DNA of 64,000 nt from Paludibacteraceae bacterium (GTDB taxonomy: Bacteria > Bacteroidota > Bacteroidia > Bacteroidales > Paludibacteraceae), in the NCBI GenBank assembly GCA_017647145.1, contig JAGCLD010000016.1, positions 62,001-126,000 of the forward strand, given 5' to 3'. The notes beneath the pieces are model-generated. The model was not told the DNA's origin, made no database searches, and saw nothing but the letters and a program-made list of their open reading frames with translations. Positions 52,374 through 62,900 of the stretch are shown in pieces; the stretch's first letter is position 1; each line of letters opens with the position of its first letter. The position numbers and the translations under genes were made by a program.

Positions 52374-54458
52374 TTATTTAATAATTTCAAATTGTAGCGG
52401 TTGTAATGTCAGCGTAACGACATTCGCTTGTATATCCACTTCGTTGTCAAACATTGGAGCGATGTTTTGCAAGCGAGCATTAGCAGGCAATGACAGTGTG
52501 ATTGTGCGAGCTTGTTCAGCATTGCTGAATGCGCAGATTACCCATTCGCCCAAATAGACGCGTGCAAAAGCATAAACATCCTCGTCGGCATAGAGTGGCA
52601 GATAGTCACCATAGATAAGCGGCAGGCTGTTGCGGCGCAACTCAGCCATTGCTTTCATCTTGTCGAGGTGTTGTTGTTCGAGGGAAGTATATCCATCAAA
52701 GCGCATCATGCGACGATTATCCGGGTCATTAGCGCCTGGTTGTCCGTATTCATCCCCTTGATAGAGACAAGGGACACCAGGTATGCAGAAGTTGATAGCC
52801 TCCAAGAGCGCCAAGCGTGGGTAAGCCACATCAGCATTTCCGACACCCACCTTACGATTCCATCCAGCATACTTGTGATCTTCATCAAAAGAGAGTTCGC
52901 CACCCACCAAAGAGATGAAACGCGCCTTATCATGGTTACCACTGATGTTACCCATCACGTGGTGTGAGCCATAGGCTCTACCACTCTCACTTACAACGCG
53001 AGCGATTTCAGCCATGCTTCTACCCTCACGTCCGATGGCATCGATAGCGGTGTGGTAAACATTAAAGTCAAATTGAGCATCGAGCATACCCGTCTTGACA
53101 TAGCTACCAATGAGTTGTGGGCTACCATAGGTCTCACCGATTTGATAGAGTTGTCTATCCGGGAATCTCTCATAGATTTTACGTGTGAGCGTTCTCCAAT
53201 ACACTTCCGGAATATGCTTGCAAGCGTCGTGACGGAAACCATCCAAGTCATATTCAGCCAACCAATAGAGAGCCGAGTCAGTGAGTGGTTCGTAGATTTC
53301 TTCTCTTTCCAAGTCAAGCGAAGGAATGTGTGAATCGAACCATGTTGTGAGGCGATATTCATCCCAGAGTTCGAAGTTACGTCTTCCATCAGGCGTGATA
53401 GAGTCGGTAGCCCAATCCGGGTGTGCTTGCAATGTAGGACTATTGATGTGCATGTGGTTGGCCACATAGTCTAAAATGACGTTGATGTTATTTTCATGCG
53501 CCACAGCGAGTAGTTCCTTCAATTCCTCAGGAGTACCGAATCGGCGTTCGAGCGCCGTGATATAGATAGGCCAGTATCCATGATAGCCAGAGAACTTCGT
53601 GCGGGGTTCCAGATAGAGTCCCCAAGCATCGTAAGGATTTTGGCTAATCGGTGAAATCCAGATTGTATTGATATTAAGATCACTGAAGAAGCCCTCTTTG
53701 ATTTTCTCGGTAATACCCTTCAAGTCACCCCCTTGGTAGTCAACAATGTCCAGCACTTCAGGATTGTTCATTTTCCAGTCGTTATCCACATTACCATTGT
53801 GGAAACGGTCGATCATCAAGGAATAGAGGATTTGAGCATGCTTGTCATGGCGTGTGATTTGCTGTGCAGAAGTAAGCACCTTGCCCGCCTCTAAAGGCAA
53901 CATGATATCACTAAACAGACGTCCGTCAGCGAAGGCATACACTCTCAAGAAGCTACGTTGAGGAGCATTTTCGATTACAGGCAACGGCAGTTTGATTTGC
54001 GTAGAGTCAATGTTGATGCAAGTAGGGTCGAGCATGATATTATTCCACAAAGCAATTACTTGTTGTGGTTGTTCGGTGAATCCGATGCGCAAGGTGTCAG
54101 CACAAGCACATTGCGTGTAGAGTACAGGAGCCTCAGAAGCATTTGTCACATAGGCAGCCACAAGCGTACGAGCCACGCCATTTGACCAAACAGAGATTGG
54201 ATATATACCCGGTTGTGAAGCAGCAGCCACAAAAGTGAGAGAAGCTGCGTCATAATTCAAGTAGATTCCATCAGCAGAAAGCGAGTCAATCTGAGCCAAT
54301 GCCGGGAAGAAGTCGTTGATGTAGTAGGAAGTTGTGTCAGCAGAAAGGTGCAACACAGACGCCACCGGTTGACGATCAGAGCCATCAATAGCCGAAGAAG
54401 CACAAGCACCCAAGAACAGAGTGCAGAAGACAGCCATCAAAAAATGTGAATGTTTCAT
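52374..54458 (-). CDS. GH13 alpha-amylase/neopullulanase-like lipoprotein (694 residues)
   Basis: Lipoprotein signal MKHSHFLMAVFCTLFLGAC (Cys19). Residues 30-190 form N-terminal beta-sandwich material, probably starch-binding or linker domains. The GH13 barrel starts near 208 (AQILYSLMIDRFHNGNVDND, with the Ca-binding type loop) and contains I, DYVANH (330-335); II, GFRHDA with D411; III, IGE with E442; IV, GNHD (H509, D510). The catalytic set is complete. The C-terminal all-beta domain ends NVVTLTLQPLQFEIIK. It resembles surface amylases of the SusG/neopullulanase type, without being assignable to one. First gene of the amylase pair; a -7 box TATCTTTG (complement of 54564-54571) lies about 105 nt upstream. 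Confidence 0.92.
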   Translation of the reverse strand: MKHSHFLMAVFCTLFLGACASSAIDGSDRQPVASVLHLSADTTSYYINDFFPALAQIDSLSADGIYLNYDAASLTFVAAASQPGIYPISVWSNGVARTLVAAYVTNASEAPVLYTQCACADTLRIGFTEQPQQVIALWNNIMLDPTCINIDSTQIKLPLPVIENAPQRSFLRVYAFADGRLFSDIMLPLEAGKVLTSAQQITRHDKHAQILYSLMIDRFHNGNVDNDWKMNNPEVLDIVDYQGGDLKGITEKIKEGFFSDLNINTIWISPISQNPYDAWGLYLEPRTKFSGYHGYWPIYITALERRFGTPEELKELLAVAHENNINVILDYVANHMHINSPTLQAHPDWATDSITPDGRRNFELWDEYRLTTWFDSHIPSLDLEREEIYEPLTDSALYWLAEYDLDGFRHDACKHIPEVYWRTLTRKIYERFPDRQLYQIGETYGSPQLIGSYVKTGMLDAQFDFNVYHTAIDAIGREGRSMAEIARVVSESGRAYGSHHVMGNISGNHDKARFISLVGGELSFDEDHKYAGWNRKVGVGNADVAYPRLALLEAINFCIPGVPCLYQGDEYGQPGANDPDNRRMMRFDGYTSLEQQHLDKMKAMAELRRNSLPLIYGDYLPLYADEDVYAFARVYLGEWVICAFSNAEQARTITLSLPANARLQNIAPMFDNEVDIQANVVTLTLQPLQFEIIK

Positions 54459-55118
54459 ACAAAATTATTTATCAAATTGTTATTTATTCATTGCTATTTT
54501 CAGGCATAAAAACAACAATCATCCATAGTTTCACCTCAGCAATTACGCCCAATTTTCCAACAACAAAGATAGTCAGTAAAATTGAAACAGAGAAATATTT
54601 AAGACGAACCAACAGATTAGATTGACGAACAGCAGATAGGCGTTTATGAAAGTTACATTTCACACATGCCAATAAGCACCTTTCCATTCCAAAAGGCATC
54701 TATCAGAAGTGTTGTGGGGCATAGTTCAGCGACCGTAAACATGGAGAGTAGTTCAGGAAGAATCATGAGATAAGGAGTGAGCGAAGGCAGGCGTTTTAAC
54801 CATCAGCGTAAAAAAAACAATGCTCCGACTTTCACAAGCCAGAGCATTTCTCTTTTTATTCACTAACCATCAAAAAAAATCTCTATTATTTCATGAATCC
54901 ATAACAAGACATTCGTCTCGTCCGATATTCAGGCTTTAGAAACCATTTCATTGCATTAGTTCATCAGCCTTTAACCGACAATGCAAAAATACAATGATTT
55001 ATAAGATGGTTGTGTGTATTTTTAGACACAATTCCGTGTATTAAATGCCATATTTATTCTTTTCTTACGTTTCGCAGTAGGTAAATATGCCACGAAGCGT
55101 AGATTTTTTTAGGATAAG
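54459..55118. other. 660-nt gap between the amylases and the S9A peptidase
   Basis: Contains a -7 box for the amylase operon (54564-54571), a hairpin terminator (54810-54848) and a second -7 box TATTTTTG (complement of 54985-54992) without a good -33 match. A 71-codon minus-strand frame at 54484-54699 crosses the predicted amylase promoter and has no family features; I do not call it a gene. Confidence 0.5.
54810..54848 (-). terminator. Terminator downstream of the rnr-sufE-S9A genes (or of a short RNA)
   Basis: AATGCTC (54819-54825) pairs with GAGCATT (54842-54848), 16-nt loop; on the minus strand a run of seven to eight T follows (complement of 54810-54817). The stop of the peptidase gene is about 270 nt upstream, longer than usual. 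Confidence 0.65.
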
Positions 55119-57257
55119 TTATTTTTCAACCTTCCACTGCATGCCCAAATGATACATAGCAAACGCATACATATCCGTCCATTCTTCGATTTGTTTGCTA
55201 AGCGGTTTGCCCGCTCCGTGTCCCGCTTTCGTTTCAATGCGAATCAATTTAGGAGCATTACCGGTGTTGGCTGCTTGGAGTGTAGCCGCATACTTGAATG
55301 AGTGAGCCGGCACCACGCGGTCGTCATGGTCGGCTGTAGTGACCATAATAGCCGGGTAGTTAGTTCCATCATTGCGCACTGTGTGAATTGGCGAATAAGC
55401 CAATAAGTAGCGGAACATTTCCTCGTTGTCTTCCGATGTACCATAATCACTTGCCCAGTTCCATCCGATTGTGAACTTATGGTAGCGCAACATATCCATC
55501 ACTCCCACAGCCGGCAGAGCCACCGTGTAAAGTTCAGGTCGTTGATTAACCACAGCACCCACCAGCAAACCACCATTGCTACCTCCCATGATACCAATGT
55601 GTCCTATAGAAGTATATTGTTCTTGGATGAGGTATTCCGCTGCCGCAATAAAGTCATCAAATACATTCTGTTTTTGCATTTTGGTGCCCGCCACATGCCA
55701 TTCATCACCATATTCACCACCGCCTCTCAGATTGACAATAGCAAAGACACCCCCTTGCTCAACAAAAGGCAGACGTGTAGTAGCAAATGAAGGCGTCATG
55801 CTGATGTTAAAGCCACCATATCCGTAGAGCATTACCGGATTAGCGCCATTGAGCACCAGTCCTTTTTTATGAATCAAGAACATGGGAATCATGGTGTTAT
55901 CCTTAGACGGGAAGAAGACTTGTTTTACTTCAAAATCATCGGGAGTGAATGCCACTTTAGGTGCGCTGTACAATGTAGAAGTATTTGATGCAAGGTCATA
56001 CGCATAGACCGTAGCCGGGTAGGTGTAAGAAGAGAAAGTATAGAAGATTTCCTCATCGTTCATACTACCACTAAAAGAGACGCTACCCAGTGTAGGCAGA
56101 GTAACTTCATGCAGTCTATTTCCATCTAAGTCATACACATAAGCATGGTCAGAAGCATCCTGCAAATACGTCACAAAGATGTGTCCGTTGATCATTTCGC
56201 AATCATTCATCACGAATTTATTCTCATTGATTACATCCTTCCAGTACATTTTTTCCGGTTGGACTATAGATGTGCGCACAATCTTGTACATAGGCGCATT
56301 TTCATTCGTAATGAAGTAGAGTGTATCCCCTACCGCTTCAAAGAAAGAATAAGAGTAAGCGTCATTATCAGCAATTAAGCGGAAGTCAGAATCAGGCTTA
56401 GTAAGATCCTTGAAGAAGAGACGATTTCCTCTGTTAGCCCCTGATTCGTATACAAACAAGCAACGATCATCTTCGCTCACACTGCAAGAATAGAAGCGTT
56501 TAGGGAAATTGCGGTTTTCATACACCAGAATATCCTCACTCTGCGGTGTACCCAATGTGTGATAATATATTTTATGAAATTCATTGATATTCGAGAACTC
56601 CTTACCTTCTTCCGGAGCATCGTAAGCACTATAATAAAAACCATTTCCACTCCATTGTGCTGCCGAGAACTTACACCACATAATGTGGTCTTGCGTAAGT
56701 TGTTTTGTATTCAGGTCCATGACATATATTTCCTGCCAATCGCTTCCACTCCGTGAGATGGAGTAAGCCATGTATTTACCATCCTTAGAAATCGCCGTAC
56801 TTGCCAACGCCACAGTTCCATCCTCCGACAATGTATTAGGATCGAGCAAGACTTTCCCCTGGGCGTTCAAGGAATCCTTCACATACATCACACTTTGGTT
56901 TTGCACGCCATCATGATGTGAGTAATAATACTTGCCATGCTTCTTAGCCGGCGCACTAATCCGTTCATAGGTCATGATTTCAGTGAAGCGTTGTTTGAGC
57001 GCTCCTCTGAATGGAATTTGCGCCAAGTGTTTTTGCGTTACAGCATTTTCAGCCTCCACCCATGCAGCCACTTCAGCAGTAGTGTCGTTTTCCATCCATC
57101 GGTATGGATCAGGCACCATCGTACCATAATAATCATCCACGACAGCATCTTGTCGAGCCTGCGGATAATCCAGTTTTGAATTCGGGCGATTACATCCCCA
57201 AGCAGTAAAGAAGATTCCTGCCATCATACAATAGAATTTAAAATTTTGTTTTTTCAT
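55119..57257 (-). CDS. Prolyl oligopeptidase (S9A) family serine peptidase, lipoprotein
   Basis: 712 residues. The N-terminus MKKQNFKFYCMMAGIFFTAWGC looks like a lipoprotein signal (Cys22). Residues 80-430 form the seven-bladed propeller that gates the active site; the alpha/beta hydrolase domain follows with the triad Ser560 (GGSNGG), Asp in TADHDDRVVP (about 645) and His680 (KAGHGAGKP). The enzyme cleaves proline-containing peptides of limited length, here in the periplasm or at the envelope. It comes 48 nt after sufE and is last in the rnr-sufE-peptidase series. Confidence 0.93.
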   Translation of the reverse strand: MKKQNFKFYCMMAGIFFTAWGCNRPNSKLDYPQARQDAVVDDYYGTMVPDPYRWMENDTTAEVAAWVEAENAVTQKHLAQIPFRGALKQRFTEIMTYERISAPAKKHGKYYYSHHDGVQNQSVMYVKDSLNAQGKVLLDPNTLSEDGTVALASTAISKDGKYMAYSISRSGSDWQEIYVMDLNTKQLTQDHIMWCKFSAAQWSGNGFYYSAYDAPEEGKEFSNINEFHKIYYHTLGTPQSEDILVYENRNFPKRFYSCSVSEDDRCLFVYESGANRGNRLFFKDLTKPDSDFRLIADNDAYSYSFFEAVGDTLYFITNENAPMYKIVRTSIVQPEKMYWKDVINENKFVMNDCEMINGHIFVTYLQDASDHAYVYDLDGNRLHEVTLPTLGSVSFSGSMNDEEIFYTFSSYTYPATVYAYDLASNTSTLYSAPKVAFTPDDFEVKQVFFPSKDNTMIPMFLIHKKGLVLNGANPVMLYGYGGFNISMTPSFATTRLPFVEQGGVFAIVNLRGGGEYGDEWHVAGTKMQKQNVFDDFIAAAEYLIQEQYTSIGHIGIMGGSNGGLLVGAVVNQRPELYTVALPAVGVMDMLRYHKFTIGWNWASDYGTSEDNEEMFRYLLAYSPIHTVRNDGTNYPAIMVTTADHDDRVVPAHSFKYAATLQAANTGNAPKLIRIETKAGHGAGKPLSKQIEEWTDMYAFAMYHLGMQWKVEK

Positions 57258-57305
57258 GTGTTTTTATGGTATTAGAATATTTGCATTGCTTAAAGTTCCT
57301 TCCCT

Positions 57306-57734
57306 TTAGGCCTTATTTCGTGCTTGGAAAGCCAGCGCATACATTTTCATTTGCTTCACCATTGCGAGCAATCCGTTGCTTCGTGTAGGCGAGAGATGTT
57401 CTTTGAGTCCAATCCTTTCGATGCAATATAATTCGGCCTCAAGCACTTCTTCCGGGGTGTGTCCAGAAAGGATTTGCACTAAAACCGACACTATTCCCTT
57501 CACAAGGACAGCATCGCTATCCGCTGTGAATATCAACAAGTCATCCCGCATACGCGCATCCAGCCACACATTACTTTGACATCCCTCAATGCGATTATCC
57601 GGTGTTTTAAGGCTTTCATCCAGAGGAGTGAGGTTACGTCCCATATCAATGAGCAGACTGTATTTATCCATCCAATCGTCAAAGACTGCGAACTCTTCAA
57701 TAATTTCGTCTTGTAATTCGTTAATTGTTTTCAT
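57306..57734 (-). CDS. sufE: SufE family Fe-S cluster sulfur acceptor
   Basis: 142 residues, cytoplasmic. The sulfur-accepting cysteine is C52 in RIEGCQSNVWLDA, preceded by the usual DEIIEEFAVFDDWMDKYSLLIDMG helix; the C-terminal part LSPTRSNGLLAMVKQMKMYA is also typical. SufE takes persulfide from SufS and passes it to the SufBCD scaffold; those genes are not here. It lies 56 nt after rnr. Confidence 0.92.
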   Translation of the reverse strand: MKTINELQDEIIEEFAVFDDWMDKYSLLIDMGRNLTPLDESLKTPDNRIEGCQSNVWLDARMRDDLLIFTADSDAVLVKGIVSVLVQILSGHTPEEVLEAELYCIERIGLKEHLSPTRSNGLLAMVKQMKMYALAFQARNKA

Positions 57735-57790
57735 TGTTATTTATGCATAAAATCTCTTTAATATTCCTTTGTAAGCACACAACATGGCAC

Positions 57791-59938
57791 TTAAGCCAAG
57801 GCGAAGTCCAGTTGTTTTTTCAGCAAGTCAGCTTTGACCACCTTCACCTTGAGCGGAGCACCGAGTTGATATTTCTTATTCGTCTTACGTCCTACCACAC
57901 AATAATTTGTCTCATCAAAGATAAAATAGTCATCCTCATCTAACATACGAATAGGAATCATGCCTTCACACATATTTTCTTTCAGTTCAACATATACACC
58001 CCACTCTGTCACTCCAGATATAACACCCTCAAAGACTTCTCCCAGCTTGTCAGACATATATTCCACTTGTTTATATTTCACAGAAGCCCTTTCCGCATTA
58101 GCCGCCAATTGTTCTCTATCCGATGCATGTTGGCAATAGTCTTCATATTCATTTTCACTCACACTTGCGCCCTCCTCCATGTAGCGTTCCAAGAGGCGGT
58201 GTACCATCATATCCGGATAGCGACGTATGGGTGATGTGAAATGCGTATAATAGTTGAACGCCAATCCATAGTGTCCAATGTTGCATGTAGAATAAACCGC
58301 TTTAGCCATAGAGCGTAGAGCCAAGGTTTCGATAAGATTTTGTTCGCCTTTTCCTTTCACTTGTTCCATCAGGTGATTCAGGCTAATCGATATGCTCTCC
58401 TTCTTTCCTGTGGTTTTTAATGAGTAGCCAAAACGCTTAGCAAAAGCGGCGAAGTTGTTAAACTTATCCGGATTAGGCGTATCGTGAATACGATAGACAA
58501 ACGTACGTGCCTTCTTTCCTTTACCAGGTTTTCCGATATGCGTCGCTGTCGTACGATTAGCCAGGAGCATGAATTCCTCAATCAATTGGTTGGCAGCTTT
58601 AGCCTCCTTAAAATAGACCCCAGTCGGTTTTCCTTGTTCATCGATGTGGAATTTCACTTCCACACGTTCAAAAGCGATAGCACCTTTTTCGAAACGCTGT
58701 TGACGGAGTTTTTGTGCCAAGCCATTCAGTGTGAGTAATTCATCAGCCAGTTCGCCATCCCCTTTTTCAATAATTGTCTGCGCTTCCTCGTAGGTAAATC
58801 TTCGATTACTCTTGATGACCGTACGGCAGATGCGATAGTTGTGTACCTGCGCATTGTCGTCCATTTCAAAGATAACAGAGAAGCATAGTTTTTCTTCGTT
58901 CGGTCGTAAGGAGCAAATTCCATTCGAAAGATGTTCCGGCAACATCGGTATGGTGCGATCAACCAGATAGACCGAAGTAGCCCTCTGGTAGGCTTCCTTA
59001 TCGATGATACTGCCCGGGCGTACGTAGTGTGTAACATCAGCTATGTGAACACCTACTTCCCACAATCCATCCTTTGTTTGTTGCAAAGAGAGCGCATCAT
59101 CAAAGTCTTTAGCATCGGCAGGGTCGATGGTAAACGTACAGACATTGCGCATATCCACACGCTTTTTGATTTCTTCCGGTGTGATGCCATCATCCATTGC
59201 ATTCGCAGCCCTTTCCACTTCAGCCGGGTAGGAATAAGGAAGTCCGAATTCAGCCAGTATGGCATGCATTTCCGTATTATTATCGCCCGCATTACCAAGC
59301 ACGTCCATCACTTCCCCTTCCGGATAAGGTGCTTCCGGCGTCCAATGTAGGAGTTTTACCACCACCTTTTGTCCCGCACGCGCTTTTTTCAACAAGTGAG
59401 AAGGGATGTGAATATCACTTGACATTATTTTATTATCCACCAGCAGGAACATCTCCGTACCCGTTTTTTTGAGAATACCTACGAATGTATCTTTAGCACG
59501 TTGAAGCACTTCGACCACTTCTCCTTCCGGAGGCAATCCACGTCGTCTTGCATAAAGATAGACCTGTACTGTGTCGCCAGCCATAGCATGATTAGCCTTT
59601 CTTTCCGGAATGAAAACTTCCTCTCCACCGTCATTAGGCAGCACATAGGTTTTGACTCCACGTCGTTCAATCACACCTTCTACGAAAGCCCCACGCGAAT
59701 TAAGTTTGTATTTTCCCCTTGAGATTTCCACCAAAAACTCTTCATCATGCAGTTCATAAAGTACTTCGCAGACCAACAAGCGCTGTGCGTCGCCTTTCAC
59801 TCCCAAGAAAGAAGAAAGTTGTTTGTAATTAAATGTCTTCGTCGGGTTATCATTAAAAGCAGCAATAATACGTCTTACGATCTCTTTCTTTTTCAGAGTG
59901 CCACTTGCTTTTTTCATTCTTTTGTCTTTCTTTTTCAT
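57791..59938 (-). CDS. rnr: Ribonuclease R
   Basis: 715 residues. Order: N-terminal winged helix (KKKEIVRRIIAAFNDNPTKTFNYKQLSSFL), cold-shock OB domains (80-220), RNB catalytic domain with TIDPADAKDFDDALSLQ (acidic Mg-binding cluster) and the HFTSPIRRYPDMMVHRLL motif, and an S1 domain at the end (GEVFEGVISGVTEWGVYVELKENM). It is a processive 3'-5' exoribonuclease that can degrade structured RNA. No truncation. It lies 57 nt after the stop of the partial giant gene with no recognised promoter between. Confidence 0.95.
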   Translation of the reverse strand: MKKKDKRMKKASGTLKKKEIVRRIIAAFNDNPTKTFNYKQLSSFLGVKGDAQRLLVCEVLYELHDEEFLVEISRGKYKLNSRGAFVEGVIERRGVKTYVLPNDGGEEVFIPERKANHAMAGDTVQVYLYARRRGLPPEGEVVEVLQRAKDTFVGILKKTGTEMFLLVDNKIMSSDIHIPSHLLKKARAGQKVVVKLLHWTPEAPYPEGEVMDVLGNAGDNNTEMHAILAEFGLPYSYPAEVERAANAMDDGITPEEIKKRVDMRNVCTFTIDPADAKDFDDALSLQQTKDGLWEVGVHIADVTHYVRPGSIIDKEAYQRATSVYLVDRTIPMLPEHLSNGICSLRPNEEKLCFSVIFEMDDNAQVHNYRICRTVIKSNRRFTYEEAQTIIEKGDGELADELLTLNGLAQKLRQQRFEKGAIAFERVEVKFHIDEQGKPTGVYFKEAKAANQLIEEFMLLANRTTATHIGKPGKGKKARTFVYRIHDTPNPDKFNNFAAFAKRFGYSLKTTGKKESISISLNHLMEQVKGKGEQNLIETLALRSMAKAVYSTCNIGHYGLAFNYYTHFTSPIRRYPDMMVHRLLERYMEEGASVSENEYEDYCQHASDREQLAANAERASVKYKQVEYMSDKLGEVFEGVISGVTEWGVYVELKENMCEGMIPIRMLDEDDYFIFDETNYCVVGRKTNKKYQLGAPLKVKVVKADLLKKQLDFALA

Positions 59939-59995
59939 AGCAGTAGTGTTTTAATCCGTTCAACAATCGTGAGGCGAGCAACTTATCCCAAACTA

Positions 59996-62900
59996 TTATT
60001 TCAGCAGGGCCTTGATGTGTTGTTTTGCATTGTCGGCAAAGGTAGCCTCCACGAGATAGAGCCCTGCTGGGAGTTGGAAAGTTGCCTGATGATGGAGCAC
60101 CGACATTTGCTGTTCAGCCATCCGTCTTCCTGCTACATCATACACTCTAATCCGGCGCATAGCTTTGTTAGAGACAACCGAAAGCAGCCCTGATTGTTCA
60201 TTATAAGCCCACAGTTGCGCATTTTCAGCATCCACAGCAGACGGATAGGTGATGGAGGAAAGATTGTCATCATCGTCTTCGTAATCGTCCTTTTCATCCG
60301 GTCCTTCAATGTAGTAGCGCGTTTCGTGATTATGCGACATCGGCAAGTTGAGCACCAATCCATCCATGATGCGATAACGTGCACCCGTCAGTTTATCGCA
60401 GAAGTAGCAGACACGTGTCCAGTTGTGCGAAAGATAGAATGCAAATTGCATTGTATCCCTTTTATGCGCCTCTTGCACCAACAAAGCAAGCGGAATAGAG
60501 TCAAGATTTCGGCGAACGTCAGCCATCATTGCATTCTGTTCATCCAAGGTGTAGATATTAAGAGGCGAAGTTACCAGATTAGCCGTTTCCACTCCGGAAG
60601 ATATGAACGAAGCATCTTCACCCACGCAGAAGGAGTCCTTAGCATTCAGATGTACAGCCAATAGTGCCCTTGCATAAGCTCTGTCGGTGTAAGCACAAAT
60701 GGTCATGACCTGCGGGTCTTCCCCTTTTATTTTCGAAGCAACTCTATGACGAGGCATAGCAGCCGGTTCATTTTGTTGGTCAATCTCACATATGTGATTA
60801 TTCAATGTAAGGTGTTCCAAATTCAGGGACAGTTCCAATGTTTTAGCAGGAGCCTTAGCTTGAACCAGTGCCGAACGCATTGGAGGCAAATATCTATCCT
60901 CAGACTGTGCCGGCACATCCGGATGTGCGCCATACCAAGCATCATCCCTCATGTACTTAAACGTAGGATGTAATAGGGCACTATTAGTAGCCAAGAAAAG
61001 GCTCATATCAATGTATGCCATAGTGGGGTTGCCCAACAAGAAGTCAGTACCTTCCGTTTCATTGTTGAGTGTGAGAATCATTTTTCCATCCGTAGGTTCG
61101 AAAGCCAATTTATTAGCATTCGTTCTCACAAGCGTCTCTGTGGATTGATTTGTGAGTACCCCACTATTCGAGTAATAATAATACTTATCATCCTTTTTCG
61201 GGAGTCGGATTACCAATGACTTTTCAACTTGCGGATTGCCCGGTCCGTATCCCTTTAAGTTGAATCCTTCGCCCACTGTGAGTTCTTGTGACATGGTGTT
61301 GGACTGCACAAAGTCGGCCGTAGGGCTAAGAATGGTCTTTCCGTTATTTTCATGATGCAGTGTGACCGTTTGATTGTAGAATGCTTGCCAGAAAGCATAC
61401 GCTGCATCCGCATGGCGTATTCCTTGGAATGTCTCCGTTTCAAACGGATTCAGGGTTTCTCTCTTAGCATTAACATTGTCCCACCATCCCTCATGCGGAA
61501 TGAACATATCTCCCGAATACATGTTATGAAGAGGAGCTGCCATGGAGTTCCACTTACCCGGAGCGATTTCCATATCCACAAAAGCATTTTGGTATTCCAA
61601 TAAGTGTTGATTCTGGATGTGAGCACCTGCAGCAAAGTAGATATCCTTACAGGTATGTTGGTCGTTATGAACCGTCATCGGATAGTGGTCGTGGTCATGT
61701 TCAGGCACAATGTAAGGATAGAGCAAAGGATTGCCCAAATCAGGAATCACCACATCCGTTCCCTGCATCGGCACAAAGCCATTGATGAGTTCACCCTCAT
61801 CCATGATAAAGTCAGTATCCTTATCAATCCATCCTTTCCAGTTTTGATTCAGTCCCCATCCGTTAAAAGAAGAGCCCGTAGGTTGCCACACCAGTACATC
61901 CGGAACGACTTGAACTGTGACAAAGATATGACCATATCGGCAATCTGTTCCTGGCGCCGGGTATTCCTCTTGATTACTGCTATTTTTCAGTGTCAGACGA
62001 ATGGTGTATTCCTCACCCGAAATGATTGTAGGTCTCTCTGGTAGTTTTTCTCCAGTGTGCAGGTCATAGAAAGTGAGATTACTCTTTTCCAAATCAAGCG
62101 TGATTACCCCCTCACTCATTCCCTCTACGGTAAGTATATTGCGTGCTTGTTCTGTGAGGTTTGTTATCGGAATAGTCACATTGTTAGCATCCGTTGCCAC
62201 CACTTTGAGATCAGGGATTAGCATTTTTTGACGAGAATCCTTTTTCGATGTTTCGATTGGAGCAACATTTACATGATAGTCTGAGCCTGTAGAGGAAATG
62301 AAGACTCTTCGTGGCTCGTTGCAATCTTTGAGTATAACCTCTGTATCTTGGACTCCATCACTATTCGTGTCAATCATCGTTTTTGCTGTTTCAGCAATCG
62401 GGAAACACCAAAAAGAAGCAGTAGCGTTAGGTTCGAGATAGAAGTGGGTTGTACTGTTATAGAATTGGATCCACTCACGCTCATGCAAGTGTCGTATAAT
62501 CTCATAGTTCTGTTGCGACAAGAAGGCAGAAGGGATTAACTCTTCAAAACTTTTAGCCGTATAGTTCGGATTATTCGGGTCATCCAGTCGCATGTCGTAC
62601 ATAATAGCAGTGGTCACTTGTCCCGGTGTGTATCCATATCTATTCTTAAACGCCAAGTCCTTCTCTGCCTGCGAGATACTTTCGTTGTTCATCGTATCGT
62701 TCAATGATGTATATCCCACCAGCCAATCAGCTAATATGGGTGCTTCTACACCTTCAATCGTATTACCAGCCCCTTCAACTGCCAAATGATTAATCACCTT
62801 CGCCGTCAAGAAATAGAGGTCATTCGGACAGTTATTGGTTGAGTGATTAAATATAGAAGTCACTGAGCCACTTTTGTCTGCCACCAATGTTTGTCCTTCC

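Noticed and set aside
54484..54699. 71-codon minus-strand frame upstream of the amylases
   Set aside because: No recognisable family, and it spans the predicted promoter of the amylase operon.
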